A DNA stretch of 64,000 nt from Syntrophaceae bacterium (lineage in GTDB: Bacteria > Desulfobacterota > Syntrophia > Syntrophales > UBA2185), in assembly GCA_003153775.1 (NCBI GenBank), contig PMBI01000059.1, forward strand, positions 1 to 64,000, given 5' to 3'. The translations under genes were made by a program, and so were the position numbers. The notes below the pieces were generated by a model, which saw nothing but the letters and a program-made list of their open reading frames with translations, was not told the DNA's origin and ran no database searches. Positions 52,434-61,445 of this stretch are shown here, in pieces (the first letter of the stretch is position 1; each line of letters opens with the position of its first letter).

Positions 52434-53441
52434 CTACGGCAGTGAAGAATCCGTAAGGTCTTTGGCCGCCTGTATCAGGCCTTTTAACAAATCAGTCATC
52501 TTATCAAAGTCCAGCGTGTCAATTGTGTCCGTTGCCGTGTGGTAATTCGGATTTCTGTAAAAAGCGGTATCTGTTATCATAACGGCAGGGTATCCCATTT
52601 TCCAGAAGGATTGGTGGTCGGAAAAATCTATACTGGGAACAAAACTGAATGCAGTCGAGGCTTCGACGGGGATGCGGGAAGTTGCCTTCAGGGAGTTCTT
52701 GACCTTCTCAGCGAGGTCTCTCGAATTTAGATTGCTGACTATGGCGACGAAATTGGGGGTAGATGGATAGATCCGGCTCATCATGGGAAACGGGTACGTC
52801 TGGCCGTCCTTTTCATTTGTATAATATCCGAGCATCTCAAGACAAATCATGGCCGTTACGTTTTCATTCCTCTCTTTAGCCTGCTTTGCGTAGATATAAC
52901 TTCCCATTTGTTCGGATTTGAATATAGGAGGTTCTTCAACTACGAAGAAAATCAACTTCAACGTCCTGTCAGGCGAAAAGTCCTTTAAAGCCCGGGCAAT
53001 CTCGAGAAGGACGGCAACGCTGCTGGCGTTGTCATCAGCGCCTGGCGTTCCGGACGCTGTATCATAATGAGCGCCGAAAATTACGATTTCACCGGGAAGT
53101 TTTGCCCCTTTTATTGAAGCGATGATGTTGCTGTATTTCTTCCTGTTGTAGGTGAAGGTTTGAAATCCGGGCACATAGCCGAAGGCCTCGAGGCAGTCGA
53201 CGATATACTCTTTTGTCTCTTCTATTCTATCATATTCGCGTATGCTCCTTGAACCGATTTCCACCGTCAAGTGCTTTACATGCCTATGTAGCTTACGGGT
53301 ATCGCCGATAAGCGTGGTATCGGGCCTCTTGACTGAGACAGAGGAGCCAGCCCTCACTTTCAACAGGGAGTATGTAAGGTATACCGCGAGAAAAATCATG
53401 AACCATACGGTATAGCGAATCATTTTTTTCTTCATTGCCAT
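52434..53441 (-). CDS. M28-family zinc aminopeptidase, membrane-anchored
   Basis: The 335-residue protein has one N-terminal membrane segment (residues 8-27), so the catalytic domain should face the periplasm. FGAHYDTASGTPGADDNASSVA near residue 118 supplies the first zinc histidine and the bridging aspartate. VVEEPPIF near 168 has the Glu-Glu pair, and FSDHQSF near 285 the last histidine. Family members release N-terminal amino acids or cyclise glutaminyl peptides. It is a single gene facing groEL tail to tail. Confidence 0.9.
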   Translation of the reverse strand: MAMKKKMIRYTVWFMIFLAVYLTYSLLKVRAGSSVSVKRPDTTLIGDTRKLHRHVKHLTVEIGSRSIREYDRIEETKEYIVDCLEAFGYVPGFQTFTYNRKKYSNIIASIKGAKLPGEIVIFGAHYDTASGTPGADDNASSVAVLLEIARALKDFSPDRTLKLIFFVVEEPPIFKSEQMGSYIYAKQAKERNENVTAMICLEMLGYYTNEKDGQTYPFPMMSRIYPSTPNFVAIVSNLNSRDLAEKVKNSLKATSRIPVEASTAFSFVPSIDFSDHQSFWKMGYPAVMITDTAFYRNPNYHTATDTIDTLDFDKMTDLLKGLIQAAKDLTDSSLP

Positions 53442-53599
53442 AAATGAGCACCGGTTATCAGCTAAATGTTATGCGCCACTCCTGCCCCCATTATAACCAA
53501 AATTGGATGGCAAGAGAAATAAAATCTGAAACGTCCGGATGAGATGGCCTGCACGATCCGGAACAGAAGAAATCACGCATTTTCTTGTGGCTTTTTCTC

Positions 53600-53628
53600 T
53601 TGAAAATGACCTTTTTTTAGGATATAGG
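53600..53628 (+). promoter_or_regulatory. Promoter of tRNA-Val
   Basis: TTGAAA (53600-53605) and TATAGG (53623-53628) with a 17-base spacer end 11 bases before the tRNA. Confidence 0.65.
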
Positions 53629-53639
53629 AAGCACTTAAC

Positions 53640-53714
53640 GGGCGGTTAACTCAGGGGGAGAGTGCTACCTTCACACGGTAGAAGTCACTGGTTCAAATCC
53701 AGTACCGCCTACCA
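53640..53714 (+). tRNA. tRNA-Val (anticodon CAC)
   Basis: The 75-base cloverleaf has acceptor stem GGGCGGT/ACCGCCT (one G-T pair), anticodon stem CTACC/GGTAG around loop TTCACAC and T-arm ACTGG-TTCAAAT-CCAGT. A genomically encoded CCA follows discriminator A. The anticodon CAC reads GTG valine codons. Confidence 0.95.
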
Positions 53715-53974
53715 ATGATATCAAACGGTTAACCATATTCGGTTAATCTTTATTCATAAATAAAATCTGACCGGTTCTGTGCGAATTGCACTTTCCGGCT
53801 CCAGAAGCGGCAGTGCGGATTCATGCTTCCTTCAGTTTAAGTAGATTCTATATCCGGGCTGTCTGTAAAGCGTACGGCCGGGCTTTTACGCCCGGGGGCG
53901 TCTTTCTTATTTCGCTTTGTAATTCCGAAAGATATTTTCAAAGCTCCATGCTGAGAGTTTAAGAGGTGTTCATC
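53715..53974. other. Intergenic region between tRNA-Val and response regulator
   Basis: A 7-base direct repeat CGGTTAA flanks CCATATT directly after the tRNA (53726 and 53740 regions). A hairpin CCGGGC/GCCCGG lies at 53878-53895. No T-run follows it, and no riboswitch core could be recognised. No copy of the tRNA 3' end was seen. Confidence 0.4.
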
Positions 53975-54385
53975 ATGGTCGCTGCAGGCGATAAGAAGAT
54001 TCTGGTTGTAGATGATGATGCGTCAATTCTCGCTATGCTGAAGGAGATCCTCAGTGTGGCTGGCTACAAGGTGCGAACCGCCAAAAACGCTGATGAGGCC
54101 CTCAAGATTCTCAAAACAGAGACCATCATGGTCACGTTCTTAGACCTCAGGCTGCCGGGAATGAACGGTATAGACCTCTGCTGGAAGATTCGGGAGAAGG
54201 ATAAAATCTCCATCGTCTATGCCTTTACAGGATACAGTACTTTTTATGGCCTCCTTGAATGCCGTGCTGCCGGGTTCGATGATTTCTTTGTCAAGCCCAT
54301 AGCCGTCAAATTGCTCTTAAAGGCGGCCAAGGACGCATTCGAAAAACTCGGAAGATGGAAAGCCCGCGACTATGACCTGATATGA
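53975..54385 (+). CDS. Single-domain response regulator (CheY-like)
   Basis: ATG 53975 has AAGAGGTG at good distance; the in-frame GTG at 53966 overlaps it. The 136-residue receiver has the acidic pocket Asp13-Asp15 (VVDDDAS), phosphoacceptor Asp57 (TFLDLRLPG), switch Thr (YAFTGYS) and Lys in FVKPIAVK. No output domain is present, so it must act through a partner protein. No kinase is adjacent; the nearest is at 62336. Confidence 0.9.
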   Translation: MVAAGDKKILVVDDDASILAMLKEILSVAGYKVRTAKNADEALKILKTETIMVTFLDLRLPGMNGIDLCWKIREKDKISIVYAFTGYSTFYGLLECRAAGFDDFFVKPIAVKLLLKAAKDAFEKLGRWKARDYDLI

Positions 54386-54459
54386 GCCGCCTGTAGGTTA
54401 TCCTTTATCGCCCTTGATCATTTAGAATTCAAGAGACATCCTAAACATCCACAGGCGGC
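54386..54459. other. Long-range inverted repeat at convergent gene ends
   Basis: GCCGCCTGT (54386-54394) and ACAGGCGGC (54451-54459) are exact inverse copies separated by 56 bases between the response regulator and kdsD stops. It could act as a bidirectional RNA stop or 3' protection element. There is no T-run. Confidence 0.4.
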
Positions 54460-54501
54460 AGTTCTTTGCATGATCGTACGCCTTACTCGGTGGCACCTTC
54501 G

Positions 54502-55491
54502 TCAAGCGACGGAGATTTTCAAAGTTCCCCCTCTGCCCAGGATGTCGTGAAGATGTATATATCCCTTGAGGCGGTTCTTCCCGTTCACAACAGCAAGGGT
54601 AGTTATCTCTTCCTTTTGCATATATTCTATGGTGCGGGCAAGAGATGCGTTTTCCCCGATCGTTTTCGGTGATGAAGTCATTACATCGTCGACAGTCTTT
54701 TTTCTGAAATCCGTACCCCGCCGTACGAGACGTCGCAGATCACCGTCCGTCAAAATTCCCTGCAAAGAATTGTCCTTACCCGTGATAATTACGAATCCCA
54801 GGTTGCCTCTGTCCATTTCTTCGATTGCCGTCACGGCCGATGCTCCGGAACGAACTTTGGGAATCTGTGCGCCTGTTATCATCACATCGCTTACCTTGGC
54901 CCTCAGCCGCTGTCCGAGATTTCCGGCAGGATGAAATCTATGAAAATCCTTCTCGTTAAATTTTCTTTTTTCAATCAGGACAGCCGCAAGAGCGTCTCCC
55001 ATGGCTAAACACGCCGTGGTGCTTGAAGTCGGGGCCAGGCCGAAAGGACAGGCCTCTCTTTCGACACCGACATCGATGACGACATGGCTTGCCCTTGCAA
55101 GCGTTGAGGAGAGGTTGCCGGTGAAGGAAATAAGGTGTGCGCCGATCTTTCTGATGCTGCCGATGATCATATTGAGCTCATCGGTTTCACCGCTGTTTGA
55201 AATTGCCAGCATGACGTCATCCTTTGTGACAATGCCGAGATCGCCATGCATGCCTTCCACGGGGTGGAGGAAGAGGGCAGGTGTGCCCGTGCTCGTGAGG
55301 GTGGCAACAATCTTTTTGCCGATCAATCCGGATTTGCCTATGCCGGTCACGATGACCCGGCCTTTTGATCTGTAAATAATTCGGACTGCTTTATCAAAGC
55401 TGGGGCCCACTTTGTCGACAAGATCCAAGATACTCTCTGCTTCTATCCTCAAAACTTCTTTAGCCCGCTTTATTGATTGACTTTCTTTCAT
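54502..55491 (-). CDS. kdsD: Arabinose-5-phosphate isomerase, KdsD/KpsF type
   Basis: The 329-residue protein has an N-terminal SIS sugar-isomerase domain (GIGKSGLIGKKIVATLTSTG near 51, HPVEGMHGDLG near 75, SNSGETDE near 98). Two CBS domains follow from about 205. It interconverts ribulose 5-phosphate and arabinose 5-phosphate for KDO synthesis in lipopolysaccharide. Length and motif order are as usual. The gene is single, and the rest of the KDO genes are not in the window. Confidence 0.93.
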   Translation of the reverse strand: MKESQSIKRAKEVLRIEAESILDLVDKVGPSFDKAVRIIYRSKGRVIVTGIGKSGLIGKKIVATLTSTGTPALFLHPVEGMHGDLGIVTKDDVMLAISNSGETDELNMIIGSIRKIGAHLISFTGNLSSTLARASHVVIDVGVEREACPFGLAPTSSTTACLAMGDALAAVLIEKRKFNEKDFHRFHPAGNLGQRLRAKVSDVMITGAQIPKVRSGASAVTAIEEMDRGNLGFVIITGKDNSLQGILTDGDLRRLVRRGTDFRKKTVDDVMTSSPKTIGENASLARTIEYMQKEEITTLAVVNGKNRLKGYIHLHDILGRGGTLKISVA

Positions 55492-55617
55492 CGGATGCTG
55501 ATGCCTCGTAAAAAGAGAAGTTGAACGATTTGATATACGGGAGAGAGGCTATCAGAAATTAAAATCCATGACAAGATCGATTTTTGTCCGATGACCAGGA
55601 CCTCCTTGTGAGATTAA

Positions 55618-55646
55618 TTGACATCTCACGACCAGTTAATTATACT
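55618..55646 (+). promoter_or_regulatory. Sigma-70 promoter of the transglutaminase-ABC operon
   Basis: TTGACA (55618-55623) and TATACT (55641-55646) with a 17-base spacer lie ~78 bases before the start codon. Confidence 0.8.
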
Positions 55647-55723
55647 CTGAAAAATTGTATTGTGACCACCGAATTCCCAATGTCAGTGGGCTTGAAAATT
55701 GTGGGGCATGATCGGGACTGAAT

Positions 55724-57217
55724 ATGGCTGTCTTAAGGATAAAACGGAATTGGATTATCGGTGTTGGATTCGTAGCACTGTTCTTGTTGCTCCTCGCAGT
55801 ACGTCTCGATGTTCTTCATTGGGGACCATACCGATTATTTCCGTCAGGAGACGGCAAGTCGTCTTATGTTTCCGGGGTCCAGGGGCTGCAGGAAAAAGAA
55901 TCGTGGATGAATATTACTCAGAACGGGCAAAAAATAGGCTATAGCCACAGACTTTTTTCAAAAACCGAGAAAGGGCATCATCTTTCGGAATCTGTTTTCC
56001 TGCAGATCAATACGATGGGCGTAGTCCAGGAGATGGCTATTAAGACGGACGGAGACCTGAAACCCGATATGACCATGTCATCTTTTGACTTTGACCTCCG
56101 TTCAAGCCTCTTTCGTTTCCATGCCCATGGGGTCGTAAACGGAAAACAGGTTACACTTTATACGGAAACGCCGGGCTCCGAGAAGAAGACGGTGCTTAAT
56201 CTGAAAGACGCGCCCCAGCTTGCGAACGGCATTCTCGATTCCGCCGGCATTGCGGAAATGAAAGAGGGTGAGAGCAGAAGCGTAAATGTCTTTGATCCGG
56301 CAACGATGGGTCAGAGACCTATAAAGCTGACTATGCTGGGCGATGATGCCATCACGATTATGGGTCAAGAAAGAAAGGCCAGGAAAATATCTGTCGATTT
56401 TATGGGAGCGAAGCAGCTGGCATGGATCGGGGAGGCCGGTGATATTTTAAGAGAACAGGGTATTCTGGGAATTACCATGGAGAGGGTTACAAAAAGTCAA
56501 GCCTTGGAGGGACTGACTCTCGCTGCCGGTGCCGACCTGACACAGATTGCTTCTGTTCCCTCAAATGTGGTCATGGACGATACAGCGGCGTTGTCTATGC
56601 TGAAGGTCAAGCTGACCAATATAGATAAGGCAAACCTCAAATTAAACGGAGGCAGACAAACGTTAAGAAAGGATACACTGGTCGTTCAGAAAGAAACAAT
56701 TCCGACGCGTCCCTTCCGGGCCGCAGATATTGCAGGGAATGAAGACTTTCTGAAACCAAGTCCATTTATCCAATCCGACGATCCGAAGATCGTGAGCAAA
56801 GCCATGGAAATTGTCTCTCCTGATGATCCCCTCTCTGTGAGGGCTGCAAAGATTCTATCGTGGGTCTATAAGAACGTGGAGAAAAGGCCTGTACTATCCG
56901 TACCAAATGCCCTTGAGACGCTGAACAATCTCGTCGGTGATTGTAATGAACATGCAGTTCTGCTTGCGGCGCTGGCACGGGCTGCGGGCATTCCGGCACA
57001 GCTGGAAGTCGGACTCGTCTATCAGAGGGGAAGATTTTATTATCATGCGTGGAATGTACTTTTCATCGGAACGTGGGTGACTGCAGACGCCGTCATGGAC
57101 CAGATGCCGGCGGATGTCACACACATTCGCTTTGCCCGAGGAGAGGCGGATCAGCAGATCGACCTGATCGGTGTTATCGGCAAGGTGCGGCTTACTATCC
57201 TCGATAAATCCAGATGA
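55724..57217 (+). CDS. Transglutaminase-like domain protein, membrane-anchored
   Basis: The 497-residue protein has one hydrophobic segment near residues 10-27. A large beta-rich extracytoplasmic part follows (SWMNITQNGQKIGYSH near 65). The transglutaminase-like core lies at ~365-475 with the triad Cys407 (GDCNEHAVL), His441 (YYHAWN) and Asp455 (TADAVMD). Bacterial members are usually proteases or peptide-modifying enzymes rather than true cross-linkers. It lies 28 bases before an ABC exporter, so it may process something the exporter handles. Confidence 0.88.
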   Translation: MAVLRIKRNWIIGVGFVALFLLLLAVRLDVLHWGPYRLFPSGDGKSSYVSGVQGLQEKESWMNITQNGQKIGYSHRLFSKTEKGHHLSESVFLQINTMGVVQEMAIKTDGDLKPDMTMSSFDFDLRSSLFRFHAHGVVNGKQVTLYTETPGSEKKTVLNLKDAPQLANGILDSAGIAEMKEGESRSVNVFDPATMGQRPIKLTMLGDDAITIMGQERKARKISVDFMGAKQLAWIGEAGDILREQGILGITMERVTKSQALEGLTLAAGADLTQIASVPSNVVMDDTAALSMLKVKLTNIDKANLKLNGGRQTLRKDTLVVQKETIPTRPFRAADIAGNEDFLKPSPFIQSDDPKIVSKAMEIVSPDDPLSVRAAKILSWVYKNVEKRPVLSVPNALETLNNLVGDCNEHAVLLAALARAAGIPAQLEVGLVYQRGRFYYHAWNVLFIGTWVTADAVMDQMPADVTHIRFARGEADQQIDLIGVIGKVRLTILDKSR

Positions 57218-57245
57218 CTGTCTCATTGATTGAGTAAAGGTTGAT

Positions 57246-58001
57246 ATGAATGATCCAAGAGACCACAATATGATAGAGTTGAAGAATCTTACCAAACGCT
57301 ATGGCAAGACTCTGGCTGTAAATAATCTCAATCTTTCCGTAGCGAGGGGCGAAATATATGGATTCATAGGTCCTAACGGCGCCGGCAAGACAACGACGAT
57401 ACGTATTATGGGCGGAGTCCTTGCACCCACCGAAGGTCTGGTTACGATCGACGGGATAAACATGGCCGATGATCCCGAGGGCGTGAAGCGAAGGATAGGC
57501 TTCATACCTGACAGGCCTTTCATCTACGAAAAGCTGACAGGGATGGAATTCATGAGGTTTTCAGCAGACCTGTATGGCGTGGACGAGCGGGTATTCCGGG
57601 ATAAGGCGGAGGAGCTATTGAAAAAATTTGCCATTTTTAACTGGGCGGATGAGCTCATCGAATCTTATTCCCACGGAATGAAACAGCGTCTCATTATTTC
57701 TTCAGCCCTCCTTCATGACCCTACGGTGATTATTGTCGATGAACCGATGGTAGGTCTCGATCCGGCGGCGATAAAAATGGTTAAGAATATGTTCCGGGAA
57801 CTTTCGCGCGGGGGCATGACCATCTTCATGTCGACACATACCTTAGCGGTTGCGGAGGACATCTGCGACCGCATCGGCGTTATTCACAGAGGCGCCCTTA
57901 TCGCCACCGGTACTACGGGGGATCTCAAGAGGGACGCAGGGGTGGAAGAGGCGGACCTGGAAGAAGTGTTCTTAATTCTGACAGAGGGGCAGCAGATTTA
58001 A
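57246..58001 (+). CDS. ABC transporter ATP-binding protein
   Basis: The 251-residue ATPase has Walker A GPNGAGKTT near residue 42, signature YSHGMKQRL near 139 and Walker B VIIVDEPMVGLDP near 157, followed by STHTLAVAE. It belongs to the CcmA/drug-exporter type that pairs with a separate ABC-2 permease. Its stop overlaps the permease start (TAATG), so the two are co-translated. Direction is inferred as export from the subfamily. Confidence 0.92.
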   Translation: MNDPRDHNMIELKNLTKRYGKTLAVNNLNLSVARGEIYGFIGPNGAGKTTTIRIMGGVLAPTEGLVTIDGINMADDPEGVKRRIGFIPDRPFIYEKLTGMEFMRFSADLYGVDERVFRDKAEELLKKFAIFNWADELIESYSHGMKQRLIISSALLHDPTVIIVDEPMVGLDPAAIKMVKNMFRELSRGGMTIFMSTHTLAVAEDICDRIGVIHRGALIATGTTGDLKRDAGVEEADLEEVFLILTEGQQI

Positions 58002-59698
58002 TGAGAGAGATACTTGCCCTCTTGAAACCGCGCCTTTGGTCTTTCAAGAATGGAAGTTACTCGAGGGATGCAAAAAACCGCAAATTGAAGGGGCTCCTTT
58101 TCGGTACGGTCGGCTTGCTATTCTGGGCGGGCATCTTCGCCATTTTTTATCGCGTGCTCGTTTATTTTCAAGGTATCGAGGGTTTTGGGGACGTCCTGGC
58201 ACGTAAGCTCATGTCCATGGTGCTTGTGACGCTGTTTTCACTGCTAATATTCAGCAGTATAATAACTTCTCTCACGAAGCTGTATCTCAGCAAAGATCTG
58301 ATTCTCGTCCACTCCATGCCCGTGTCCACGGCGAAGATATTTCTTGCACGCTGGTTCGAGAGCACCATCGACAGTTCCTGGATGGTCGTCGTGTACATGC
58401 TGCCCGTATTTCTCTCTTACGGCATCGTTTACAAGGCAGGATTATTTTTTTATACGATGGTGGGCCTGTCAATCATCCCGCTGTGCCTCATTGCCTCAGG
58501 CATCAGCGCGGTTGCCGTAGTTCTGGTCGCTGTGATACTGCCTGCGGGCCGCCTCAGGTCCTTCTTCATCTTCCTCGGCTTTGTACTATTCTTGATTCTG
58601 CTTATGGCATTTCGCCTGATGAGGCCCGAGAGGCTCGTCAATCCTGATACCTTCGCCTCTCTCATTCTCTACTTCAAATCCCTCGAGGCGCCGGGCTCAC
58701 CTTTTCTTCCGACAACGTGGATCTTCGACGGCATACAGGCCGCCCTTCAAGGACAGGTCGGCAGTGCGGTCTTCGATCTCATCCTTACCTGGAGTTTTGC
58801 CGTTGCCGCGATATTTGTCATAACCTGGATTTCGGGGGCGACGTATTTCACCGGTTATTCGAAGGCGCAGACTACGGCCGGGCGCCTGTTTCCAGCTCGC
58901 GGCCGGAAGAAGCGGGAACGGACATATCTCTTGAATCATCTATCAGGCGCCGTGAGGGCCTTTGCCGTGAAGGAAATCAAGACTTTTTTCCGGGATCAGA
59001 CCCAGTGGCCGCAGATATTTCTTATTATTGCCTTGATTGTCATCTATCTCTACAACTTTTCCGTTCTGCCCCTCGACAAGTCTCCTATAAAAACCGTTTA
59101 TCTTCAGAATATCTTTTCCTTCTTGAACATGGGGCTTGCGACATTTGTTCTCACTGCAGTGGCGGCGCGATTTGTCTATCCGGCCGTGAGCATGGAGGGA
59201 GAGGCCTTCTGGATTGTGCGATCCTCGCCTGTCAGGATACGAACGCTTCTCTGGATTAAATTTTGCGTGTACTATGCGCCCCTCCTCATACTTACGGAAA
59301 TCCTCATTGTCGTCTCCAATCTACTCCTTCACGTAACGCCGTTCATGATGGTTCTCTCGGTCACGACGGTGTTTCTCATGGTTCCGGGGATTGTATCCAT
59401 GGGTGTCGGTTTCGGCGCGGCCTATCCTGACTTTCAGTCTGAAAATCCGGCCCAGTCTGTAACAAGCTTCGGCGGCCTTCTTTTCATGATTCTCTGTGCC
59501 GGATTCATTGCTACAGTTATTGTTCTCGAAGCAGGACCTGTCTATACGGTCTTTATGGCGGGCTTTCGCGGAGGGAGCCTATCCACCCTTCAGTGGATGT
59601 GGCTTGTTGTTTCTTTTTCGCTGGTCCTCCTGCTTTGCATTCTTGCCGTTATCGTGCCCATGCGCTGGGGAGAGCGTTGCCTGAGCAGAAATGATTAG
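58001..59698 (+). CDS. ABC exporter permease
   Basis: The 565-residue protein has at least twelve hydrophobic segments in two blocks (about 30-215 and 330-560), with a basic cytoplasmic loop (RLFPARGRKKRERTYL) near 295. It resembles the putative ABC exporter/YtrC-like permeases that work with a CcmA-type ATPase. It is the third gene of the transglutaminase operon. Substrate unknown. Confidence 0.86.
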   Translation: MREILALLKPRLWSFKNGSYSRDAKNRKLKGLLFGTVGLLFWAGIFAIFYRVLVYFQGIEGFGDVLARKLMSMVLVTLFSLLIFSSIITSLTKLYLSKDLILVHSMPVSTAKIFLARWFESTIDSSWMVVVYMLPVFLSYGIVYKAGLFFYTMVGLSIIPLCLIASGISAVAVVLVAVILPAGRLRSFFIFLGFVLFLILLMAFRLMRPERLVNPDTFASLILYFKSLEAPGSPFLPTTWIFDGIQAALQGQVGSAVFDLILTWSFAVAAIFVITWISGATYFTGYSKAQTTAGRLFPARGRKKRERTYLLNHLSGAVRAFAVKEIKTFFRDQTQWPQIFLIIALIVIYLYNFSVLPLDKSPIKTVYLQNIFSFLNMGLATFVLTAVAARFVYPAVSMEGEAFWIVRSSPVRIRTLLWIKFCVYYAPLLILTEILIVVSNLLLHVTPFMMVLSVTTVFLMVPGIVSMGVGFGAAYPDFQSENPAQSVTSFGGLLFMILCAGFIATVIVLEAGPVYTVFMAGFRGGSLSTLQWMWLVVSFSLVLLLCILAVIVPMRWGERCLSRND

Positions 59699-59710
59699 CC
59701 CCTCTATCGC

Positions 59711-60385
59711 TTAGGTAAATACTGTCCAGAGAATGGCATAAAGAAGGGCGGGGATGAAGTTTCCGATCCGGATCTTTGTGAGTCCGAGTATGTTGGTTCC
59801 GATGCCTATGATGAGGAGACCGCCGGAAGCAGTGACTGCTTCGATAACAGCGGGGTTTTGCATAAATAGAAGCTTTGAGGATAAAAGAGTGATGGAACCC
59901 TGGACGACAAGAACGGAGAGTGCGGAAAATGCCACGCCGATCCCGAGGGTGGACGCGAAGGCAATTGAGGCTACGCCGTCAAGCAATGACTTGATATAGA
60001 GTATGCTCGCGTCTCCGGACGAGCCGTCCTGGATGGAGCCGACGATCATCATGGCGCCGGTGAGGTAAAGAACGGAAGCTGAAACGAAACCCTGCACGAA
60101 TGTTGAAGAGTCGGAGCGGGCGCGTGCCTTAAGCCATCTCCCCAGGTATTCAACACCCTGCTCGATTCTCATCAACTCCCCGGTAATTGCGCCCAACAAT
60201 ACGCATCCGATGATGACTATCGGCTCTTTTCCGGAAAGCGACATTTTGAGGCCCATGAATATGACGGAAAGGCCCAGGGCCTGTACGACAATCGTCTTGA
60301 TCCTTTCCGAAAGGAACCGGCCGGCGGAAATCCCGATGACGCTTCCGGCGATGATGGCTCCCGTATTTACAATCGTTCCCGTCAA
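59711..60385 (-). CDS. DUF554 membrane protein
   Basis: The TTG start is preceded by AAAGGGG. The 224-residue protein has about six or seven membrane segments. GTIVNTGAIIAGSVIG at the start, GLKMSLSGKEPIVIIGCVLLGAITGE near 45 and SILYIKSLLDGVASIAFAS near 127 match DUF554. The function of the family is unknown; a small-solute channel or transporter has been assumed. A near-consensus promoter lies at 60459-60487. Confidence 0.9.
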   Translation of the reverse strand: MTGTIVNTGAIIAGSVIGISAGRFLSERIKTIVVQALGLSVIFMGLKMSLSGKEPIVIIGCVLLGAITGELMRIEQGVEYLGRWLKARARSDSSTFVQGFVSASVLYLTGAMMIVGSIQDGSSGDASILYIKSLLDGVASIAFASTLGIGVAFSALSVLVVQGSITLLSSKLLFMQNPAVIEAVTASGGLLIIGIGTNILGLTKIRIGNFIPALLYAILWTVFT

Positions 60386-60458
60386 CAGTAAACCCCTTTG
60401 ATATGTCTATGCTTCAATATTCATATACGCGGCTGATATCCTCTCACGTAGACTGTGT

Positions 60459-60487
60459 TTTATAAGGACAACGGGCCTGTTTGTCAA
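60459..60487 (-). promoter_or_regulatory. Sigma-70 promoter of the DUF554 gene
   Basis: On the - strand TTGACA (60487-60482) and TATAAA (60464-60459) are 17 bases apart, ~74 bases before the start codon. Confidence 0.8.
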
Positions 60488-60631
60488 CGGATTTTGAGAA
60501 AAGCATTTCTCATGCTTCATATTATCTTGCAAGACGGGAGCAAAAAATAGACTTTTGATGCCTCAATATTTATGTTAATTGAAACGGCAAAAGTATGGTC
60601 ATATCTTATTGACGCAGGAAGAGGGTAGGGG

Positions 60632-61360
60632 ATGACAAAAGCGGTATTCCTGTCCGATGCCCATTTGAAAAATCAGCGTGATGACGGCTATCGTCAAATC
60701 ATGAAGTTCCTGGATTTCCCGGAGGAGCATATCGACGATCTCTTTATCCTCGGGGACCTGTTCGATTTCTGGTTCTGCCGGGATGGTCACATCTATCCCG
60801 GGTTTAGGACTGTTGTTGAAAAGCTTGCCGATCTTAAGCAGAGAGGCATGCGCATTCACCTCTTCGAGGGTAACCACGATTTCTTCCTCGGAGATTATTT
60901 CACGAAAACGCTGGGCATAAAAGTTTTTACCGAATGGGCCAATATCGATTTAGATGGAAGGAAGGTACTCATATCCCATGGGGATACCATAGACAGGACA
61001 AACAAGAAGTACATTCTTTTGAGGAAGCTCCTGAGGAGCGGATTATTTTACAGGATGCAGAGGAGCATCCCTCCCTCTATCCTGTGGAAAATCGCCCGCG
61101 CAAGCTCCGCTGTGAGCAAGGAACTTACAATCGAGTCTGAAACTATTATTGCAAAGAAGATGGAGGCGTTTGCCCTGAATAAGTTTCATGAAGGTATTGA
61201 TGCAGTAATCATCGGTCACTCCCATATCCCGCTGTTGAAGGAATATGAGATCGGAGGACGCAGAAAAACGTTTGTTACACTTGGCGACTGGATCAAACAC
61301 TATTCCTATCTCTGCTATGAAGACGGCCGCTTCACATTGTCGTTTTACAAGTCTGCCTGA
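60632..61360 (+). CDS. lpxH: UDP-2,3-diacylglucosamine diphosphatase-like metallophosphoesterase (LpxH type)
   Basis: The 242-residue protein has the calcineurin-type metal motifs in order: SDAHLKN near residue 7, LGDLFDFWF near 40, GNHDFFLG near 78, SHGDTIDR near 115 and GHSHIPL near 193. LpxH removes UMP from UDP-2,3-diacylglucosamine in lipid A synthesis at the inner membrane. FDFWF and the dimetal pattern favour LpxH over generic phosphoesterases. Agmatinase follows 85 bases downstream in the same direction. Confidence 0.88.
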   Translation: MTKAVFLSDAHLKNQRDDGYRQIMKFLDFPEEHIDDLFILGDLFDFWFCRDGHIYPGFRTVVEKLADLKQRGMRIHLFEGNHDFFLGDYFTKTLGIKVFTEWANIDLDGRKVLISHGDTIDRTNKKYILLRKLLRSGLFYRMQRSIPPSILWKIARASSAVSKELTIESETIIAKKMEAFALNKFHEGIDAVIIGHSHIPLLKEYEIGGRRKTFVTLGDWIKHYSYLCYEDGRFTLSFYKSA

Positions 61361-61445
61361 CGCGTTTCCGGAAGCGAGCGCGCAAGACTGGACACGCTGC
61401 GCCATATATGCTAAGCATAAAGCCTATTTTTCAAAGGAGCCAGCC

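Noticed and set aside
53640-53760. Integration site at tRNA-Val
   Set aside because: No duplicated tRNA 3' end, integrase or phage gene is visible in the window; the CGGTTAA direct repeat is too short.
53870-53960. Possible c-di-GMP or other riboswitch before the response regulator
   Set aside because: Only a simple hairpin is present; no conserved riboswitch core could be matched by eye.
61245-61445. 5' extension of the agmatinase frame into lpxH
   Set aside because: The canonical protein starts at ATG 61446 behind AAGGAG, and the extension is unrelated to ureohydrolases.
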